In this document: positions 23,090 through 27,073 of the stretch, in pieces
Position numbering within the stretch: the first letter of the stretch is position 1
Layout: each line of letters starts with the position of its first letter
Origin: Erysipelotrichaceae bacterium
Lineage (GTDB): Bacteria > Bacillota_I > Bacilli_A > Erysipelotrichales > Coprobacillaceae
DNA: 27,073 bases
Reading direction: 5' to 3'
Assembly: GCA_018365815.1 (NCBI GenBank)
Contig: JAGZJH010000030.1
Location: 1 to 27,073, forward strand
The notes under the pieces: model-generated
Seen by the model: only the letters and a program-made list of their open reading frames with translations
Database searches by the model: none
Told to the model about the DNA's origin: nothing
Program-made: the position numbers and the translations under genes

Positions 23090-25087
23090 ATGGAATTATT
23101 AAAACCAATTAAAGTTGGGAAAATGACACTTAAAAATCGTGTAATGTTCCCCCCACTAACTACAGGTTATGAAGAAAGAGATGGAGCAATTAATAACCGT
23201 AGTTTAAAATTTTATGAAAGATTAGCTAAAGGGGGAACTTCGTATATAGTTATTGGTGATGTGGCTCCAGTTCGCACTGCTTCCCCAACACCTAAATTAT
23301 ATAGTGATGAACAAATTCCCGCATTTAAAAAATTAGCCGATACTTTACATCAATATGATAGTAAATTAGCTTTACAGATTTTCTATCCAGAATATGATGT
23401 TCCTGGTGTAGGAAAAATGATTATGGAAGCAGGGGTAGCTCGACAAGTTGCTGCCAAAGCCAAAGCTGCAGGTAATGAAGAAGAAGCACTTAAACAAACT
23501 GAAATTGCTGAAAAAGTGACTAAAGAAGCTTATGCGAAATTACATCATGATATGCAACATTTTGTGAGTGAAGCTACTAAAGAGCAATTAAATCAAATTA
23601 AGGGTTGGATTGCAGAATGTGCGCATCGTGCGATGTTAGCTAATGTCGATGCGATTGAAGTACATGGAGATCGTTTGTTAGGATCTTTATGTTCTAAAGT
23701 TTTAAACCATCGTGAAGATGAATATGGCGGAAGTTTTGAAAATCGTGTGCGTTATGCTTTAGAAGTAGTAACAGCGATTAAAGAAGCCGCTCCTAGTCTT
23801 ACTATTGAATATAAATTACCAGTGATTACTATAAATAAAGATGGTAGTTTAAGAGGTAAAGGTGGATTAGAAGTTGATGAAGCAGTGGCTTTTTCTAAAT
23901 TATTAGAAGAAGCAGGCGTAGAAATGATACAAGTGGCACAAGCCAATCATACCGGTAATATGGGTGATACGATTCCACCAATGGGTGATGTGCCATATAA
24001 TTGGACTTTAGAAGCTTGTAGAAAAGTAAAAGATGTCGTTAGTATTCCGGTCGCAACAGTAGGACGTGTGATTTCTATTGAAGCAGGTGAAAAGATTTTA
24101 AAAGATGGTGATGCCGATATTATTGGTTATGGTCGTTCTTTATTAGCAGATCCAGATATCGCTTTAAAAGCTGAAACGGGTGAATGTGTCAGAGAATGTT
24201 TAAATTGTAATAAAGGATGTGTCGACGCTATTCAAGGAAGAAGATATATTTCTTGTGTATTAAATGCTGAAAACGGTAATGAAGAAACTATGTTTATTAC
24301 TTCTGCAAAGGAACCTAAAAAAGTTGTTGTTGTAGGGGGAGGGATCGCTGGATTAGAAGCTGCTAGAGTTGCTGCTAAAAAAGGTCATCATGTGAGTTTA
24401 TATGAAAGAGATAGTCGTTTAGGTGGACAAATTCATCTTGCGGCAGTACCTCCTAGAAAAAATGAAATATTAAGAAGCATTGAATATTATGAAAAAGTAT
24501 TACCTACTTTAGGTGTTGATATTCATTTAAATAGTGAAGTGAATGCTGATTTAGTCAATGGTTTTGATCATGCTATTATTGCTGTAGGAGCACATAATAT
24601 GGAAATGCCAATTAGTCATGAAAATAGTAATATTGTTTCTAGTTGGGAGGTTTTGAATGGTTTAGAAGTGACTGGTGATTGTGTGGTTATTGGTGGTGGT
24701 TTAGTAGGTGCTGAAACTGCTGAATATTTGGCTAATAAAGGACATCATGTGAGTATTGTAGAAATGTTAGATAAAATTGCTTTAGGTGAATCAACAACTG
24801 TCTTACCTTTAATGATGAAAGATTTTGAAAGTCATGGGGTTAAACAATATGTGAATACTAAAGTAGAAACAATTAAAAACAATGTTGTGTATGCTATTAG
24901 TGATGATGAAAATATTGAAATCAAAACAGATACTATTGTTAATGCTTTAGGTTCTAAAAAGAATGCTTTTGATACACAAGATATTACTATTCCTTGTGAA
25001 GTCGTTGGTGATTGTGCCGGTGAAAAAACAGCAGATATCGCTAATGCAATTAGAACAGCCTATAAAGTGGCAAATAGTATTGAATAA
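23090..25087 (+). CDS. NADH:flavin oxidoreductase 2 (FMN/4Fe-4S/FAD, BaiH-like, with barrel insertion)
   Basis: 665 aa. It has the same domain order as its neighbour: barrel (about 1-360) with DEYGGSFENRVRYALEV (209-226), cluster cysteines C370, C373, C377 and C389 with standard Cx2Cx3Cx11C spacing, FAD site VVVVGGGIAGLEAA, and NAD(P) site CVVIGGGLVGAETAEYL. The active-site region differs: instead of H-A-H it reads EVHGDRLLGSLCSKVLNHRE, and an Ala/Lys-rich helical insertion (about 105-150) precedes HHDMQHFVSEATKEQL. This suggests a different substrate or step from the first enzyme. It starts three bases after the first gene's stop, with AAGGAG inside the first gene's end, and ends at a strong terminator. 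The two may reduce two double bonds of one compound, as BaiCD and BaiH do. Confidence 0.9.
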   Translation: MELLKPIKVGKMTLKNRVMFPPLTTGYEERDGAINNRSLKFYERLAKGGTSYIVIGDVAPVRTASPTPKLYSDEQIPAFKKLADTLHQYDSKLALQIFYPEYDVPGVGKMIMEAGVARQVAAKAKAAGNEEEALKQTEIAEKVTKEAYAKLHHDMQHFVSEATKEQLNQIKGWIAECAHRAMLANVDAIEVHGDRLLGSLCSKVLNHREDEYGGSFENRVRYALEVVTAIKEAAPSLTIEYKLPVITINKDGSLRGKGGLEVDEAVAFSKLLEEAGVEMIQVAQANHTGNMGDTIPPMGDVPYNWTLEACRKVKDVVSIPVATVGRVISIEAGEKILKDGDADIIGYGRSLLADPDIALKAETGECVRECLNCNKGCVDAIQGRRYISCVLNAENGNEETMFITSAKEPKKVVVVGGGIAGLEAARVAAKKGHHVSLYERDSRLGGQIHLAAVPPRKNEILRSIEYYEKVLPTLGVDIHLNSEVNADLVNGFDHAIIAVGAHNMEMPISHENSNIVSSWEVLNGLEVTGDCVVIGGGLVGAETAEYLANKGHHVSIVEMLDKIALGESTTVLPLMMKDFESHGVKQYVNTKVETIKNNVVYAISDDENIEIKTDTIVNALGSKKNAFDTQDITIPCEVVGDCAGEKTADIANAIRTAYKVANSIE

Positions 25088-25114
25088 AGAAAATAAACAA
25101 GTTATTTAATATAG

Positions 25115-25153
25115 ACCTCCCAGTAGACAATGTCAATAATGGGAGGTTTTTTC
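25115..25153 (+). terminator. Terminator of the flavoenzyme operon, resembling an IS end
   Basis: ACCTCCCA (25115-25122) pairs with TGGGAGGT (25140-25147), and GACA/TGTC pairs inside. A TTTTTT run follows. The left arm plus AGTAGACAA closely resembles the left end of the IS 160 bases downstream. Confidence 0.85.
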
Positions 25154-25282
25154 ATATTATAAAAGTATCCTACTCTTATAAGAAAATTAAGAAAGTATAA
25201 AATGTATATTGTGATGTGTGAGTTAAACATAATAACATAATCATCATGATCTTCATCTATTCTTATTTGTGAACTAGGATAT

Positions 25283-25322
25283 TGATATGATTCCTCCAAA
25301 GTAGACAACTAAAATAAATAAA
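25283..25322 (+). repeat. Left terminal inverted repeat of the IS
   Basis: It matches the reverse complement of 27034-27073 at 29 of 40 positions without gaps. The best blocks are AAGTAGACA and AAAATAAATAAA. The segment ACAACT...AGTTGT (about 25307-25327) can fold just before the OrfA ribosome site. Confidence 0.65.
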
Positions 25323-25351
25323 GTTGTTTACGAAAGGAGGAATCTTTTCTT

Positions 25352-26041
25352 ATGGGAAGAAAAAGTAATTATTCTATAGAAAGTATTTCACAAATATGTA
25401 TCGATTTAGGAATGAGTGAAGCTAATGCGAAATCTGGGATGGCAGTAAGAAAATGGATCGCCGAATATGATAAATATGGAGAAGAAGCTTTTACCAACAA
25501 AATAAGAAATAAACAATACAGTAAAGATTTTAAAGAGACGGTAATTAAAGAATATTTTGATGGTAATGGTTCGTTATTCGAATTATCGATGAAATATGAT
25601 ATTCCATCTCGCTCGACTTTACGAAATTGGATAAACAGTTATAATAGTCATGAAGAATTAAAAGATTATAATCCAAAGGGAGAAATTTACATGACTAAAT
25701 CAAGAAAGACAACATTTGAAGAAAGAATTGAAATCGTACAATATTGTTTGAATCATGACAAAGAATATAAATTAGCTGCTAAGGAATTTGATGTTTCTTA
25801 TGCACAGGTTTATCAATGGGTAAAGAAGTATTTAGAATTAGGAGAAGTTGGTTTAACTGATAAACGAGGAAGACGTAAAGAAGAATCTCAATTAACTGAA
25901 TTAGAAAAATTACAACGTGAAAATGCATGTTTAAAGCGTCAATTAGAAGATAAAGAAAGAGAGAATATCATCTTAAAAAAATTGAAGGAAGTCGAAAGGA
26001 GGCGATATTCGCCAAAAACAAACAAGAACCGAAATATATAA
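25352..26041 (+). CDS. IS3-family transposase OrfA (DNA-binding subunit)
   Basis: 229 aa. Start with AAAGGAGGA 11 bases upstream. It contains two or three helix-turn-helix units in tandem: SIESISQICIDLGMSEANAKSGMAVRKWIAEYDKYGEEAF, then YSKDFKETVIKEYFDGNGSLFELSMKYDIPSRSTLRNWINSY, then TTFEERIEIVQYCLNHDKEYKLAAKEFDVSYAQVYQWVKKY. A leucine-zipper-like coil follows (LTELEKLQRENACLKRQLEDKERENIILKKLKEVE). OrfA binds the IS ends. It overlaps orfB, and the A-run at 25975-25981 lies near its end. Confidence 0.92.
   Translation: MGRKSNYSIESISQICIDLGMSEANAKSGMAVRKWIAEYDKYGEEAFTNKIRNKQYSKDFKETVIKEYFDGNGSLFELSMKYDIPSRSTLRNWINSYNSHEELKDYNPKGEIYMTKSRKTTFEERIEIVQYCLNHDKEYKLAAKEFDVSYAQVYQWVKKYLELGEVGLTDKRGRRKEESQLTELEKLQRENACLKRQLEDKERENIILKKLKEVERRRYSPKTNKNRNI
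25975..26013 (+). promoter_or_regulatory. Programmed -1 frameshift signal for OrfAB
   Basis: A-AAA-AAA at 25975-25981 is in the orfA frame TTA AAA AAA TTG, the ideal slip heptamer. A -1 slip leads straight into the orfB frame. A short stem GGCGA-TAT-TCGCC (26001-26013) lies 19 bases after it, and AAAGGAGG (25995-26002) between them could instead serve internal initiation. Confidence 0.75.
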
Positions 26042-26994
26042 CTATTAAAGAAATACATGAAGAATATAATTGGAGTATTGCTTATATATGTAAGGTCCTT
26101 GGAGTACCAAGATGCAGCTATTATAAATGGCTTAATAGAAAAGAAACTAAAGAAGAATTAGAAAATCATGAATTAGCTAATCTGATTATTGAATATGATG
26201 AGAGATTTAATCACATTTTAGGATATAGAAGAATGACAAGATGGATCAACAAGCTGAATTCTAAGCACTATAATAAAAAGAGAGTCAGAAGAATCATGAA
26301 GATGTTAGGTATTAAATCGGTGATTCGAAGAAAGAAGAAGAAATACAAGAAATCAACAGCACAAATAACAGCAGAAAATCTATTGGCAAGAAATTTCTAT
26401 GCATCCAAACCAAATGAAAAATGGGCGACAGATGTAACTGAATTCAAGATTGTTGGTTCAAAACAAAAACTATATTTAAGTGCAATTATCGATTTATATG
26501 ACAGAAGTATTGTAGCTTATATTATTAGCACAAGAAATGATAATAATTTAGTATTCAGTACTTATGAATTAGCTATGAGTAAGAACCCAGGAGCTACTCC
26601 TATCTTACATAGCGATCGTGGATTCCAATATACAAGCATAGTATTTCAAGCAAAATTAAAGGAAGAAAATATTACTCAAAGTATGTCACGAGTAGGCAGA
26701 TGTATTGATAATGGACCAACCGAAGGATTTTGGGGGATTATCAAAAGTGAAATGTATTATTTAAATAAATTTCATTCTCATAAAGAATTACGCGAGTCTG
26801 TTGAGAATTATATCAGTTTCTACAATAACGAAAGATTACAAGAAAGATTCAATGATATGACACCAATGGAAGTACGCTTAAAAGCTTTCAATACCTCTAA
26901 GGAACCAGAACAATATCCAATCAAAGAAAACAAACGCATTCAAAAATATTATGCACAATTTAAAAAACAAACTACAAATTATGCAATGGTATAA
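25982..26994 (+). CDS. IS3-family transposase OrfB (catalytic part, made by -1 frameshift from OrfA)
   Basis: The catalytic frame is open from the slip site onward: IEGSRKEAIFAKNKQEPKYITIKEIHEEYNWSIAYICKVLGV, then the HTH_21-like NLIIEYDERFNHILGYRRM, then the rve integrase core. The first ATG in this frame is only at 26233, well inside the protein, so synthesis as an OrfAB fusion is more likely than independent initiation there. DDE residues: D in KWATDVTEF, D in ILHSDRGFQYTS, and E in DNGPTEGFWGIIKSEM. The C-terminal YNNERLQERFNDMTPMEVR is typical of the IS150 group. No lesion is visible, so the element may still move. Confidence 0.9.
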
Positions 26995-26998
26995 TAAA

Positions 26999-27040
26999 AG
27001 ATGCCTTACCATTGTGTAAAGCATCTAATGATTTTTATTT
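26999..27040 (+). terminator. Terminator at the 3' end of the IS
   Basis: AGATGC (26999-27004) pairs with GCATCT (27021-27026), with TTAC/GTAA inside, followed by ATTTTTATTT. It lies between the orfB stop and the right inverted repeat. Confidence 0.75.
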
Positions 27041-27073
27041 ATTTTGCCTGTCTACTTGACAGGGGGCTGATCA
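27034..27073 (-). repeat. Right terminal inverted repeat of the IS
   Basis: Read on the minus strand it begins TGATCAGCCCCCTGTCAAGT and continues AGACAGGC, then AAAATAAATAAA. It mirrors 25283-25322 and ends at the window edge. Confidence 0.65.

Larger units (their letters stand above)
25283..27073 (+). mobile_element. IS3-family insertion sequence (IS150-like), apparently complete
   Basis: About 1.79 kb with overlapping orfA and orfB, a -1 slip site and DDE transposase. Both ends carry a related 40-base sequence beginning TGAT; the right copy ends at the last base of the window. The right boundary therefore fits but the target duplication cannot be checked. The left edge is set by the ungapped match of the ends (29 of 40). 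It is longer than most IS3 elements because OrfA is long. Confidence 0.75.

Noticed and set aside
25102..25308. 68-aa minus-strand frame between the flavoenzyme operon and the IS
   Set aside because: It starts inside the IS end, runs antisense through the operon terminator, lacks a ribosome site and crosses the insertion boundary. Chance frame.
1..27073. CRISPR arrays, tRNA or rRNA genes
   Set aside because: No regularly spaced direct repeats, no cloverleaf with CCA-like end and no rRNA-like stretch were noticed on either strand by reading.

Overview
The window is AT-rich (roughly 30% GC) DNA from a Bacillota bacterium. Strong AGGAGG-type ribosome sites, TATAAT/TATACT promoters, an ECF vitamin transporter subunit, a YolD/UvrX-type polymerase pair and low-GC IS3 elements suggest a gut-associated member of the Erysipelotrichia or a nearby class. 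That placement is inferred from style and gene content, because no rRNA or marker gene is present. I saw no tRNA, rRNA or CRISPR array.

Layout. The window opens inside the 5' end of an IS3-type element (1-93, minus) and closes with an apparently complete IS3-family element (25283-27073, plus). Positions 221-2715 hold an NTF2-like small protein and a divergent Clp ATPase without the middle domain. Positions 2716-4871 are a decaying zone: a short gene remnant, a 29-aa peptide plus 84-aa membrane protein pair, a frameshifted ArsR-type regulator and an MFS exporter reduced to its two ends. Then follow a small secreted protein, a GH13 alpha-glucosidase and a MacB-like ABC exporter whose permease carries an in-frame TGA. 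Positions 9317-11173 carry a zinc-ribbon protein and a nucleoside phosphorylase-TetR operon. Positions 11299-13415 are a two-subunit chromate-type transporter divergent from a LysR regulator. Positions 13613-15051 are a udp-deoC nucleoside salvage operon, followed by a broken maltose/galactoside acetyltransferase and a 560-base stretch with foreign-looking sequence. Positions 16353-19765 (minus) are an ECF S-component with a small secreted protein, a hypothetical gene, and the yolD-like/Y-family polymerase operon.

The most distinctive locus is 20014-25087. An AraC-family regulator precedes two tandem, different FMN/FAD/4Fe-4S flavoenzymes of the Old Yellow Enzyme/2,4-dienoyl-CoA reductase/BaiCD-BaiH type, with a near-consensus CcpA (cre) site at the promoter. 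This looks like an inducible, sugar-repressed system for reducing an activated C=C bond in an unknown substrate such as a bile acid, steroid, enoate or plant compound.

A recurring theme is gene decay. Three genes (ArsR-type regulator, ABC permease, acetyltransferase) are each interrupted by an in-frame TGA, and two of them also carry frameshifts. TGA also serves as a normal terminal stop in this window, so I read these as nonsense mutations rather than recoding.
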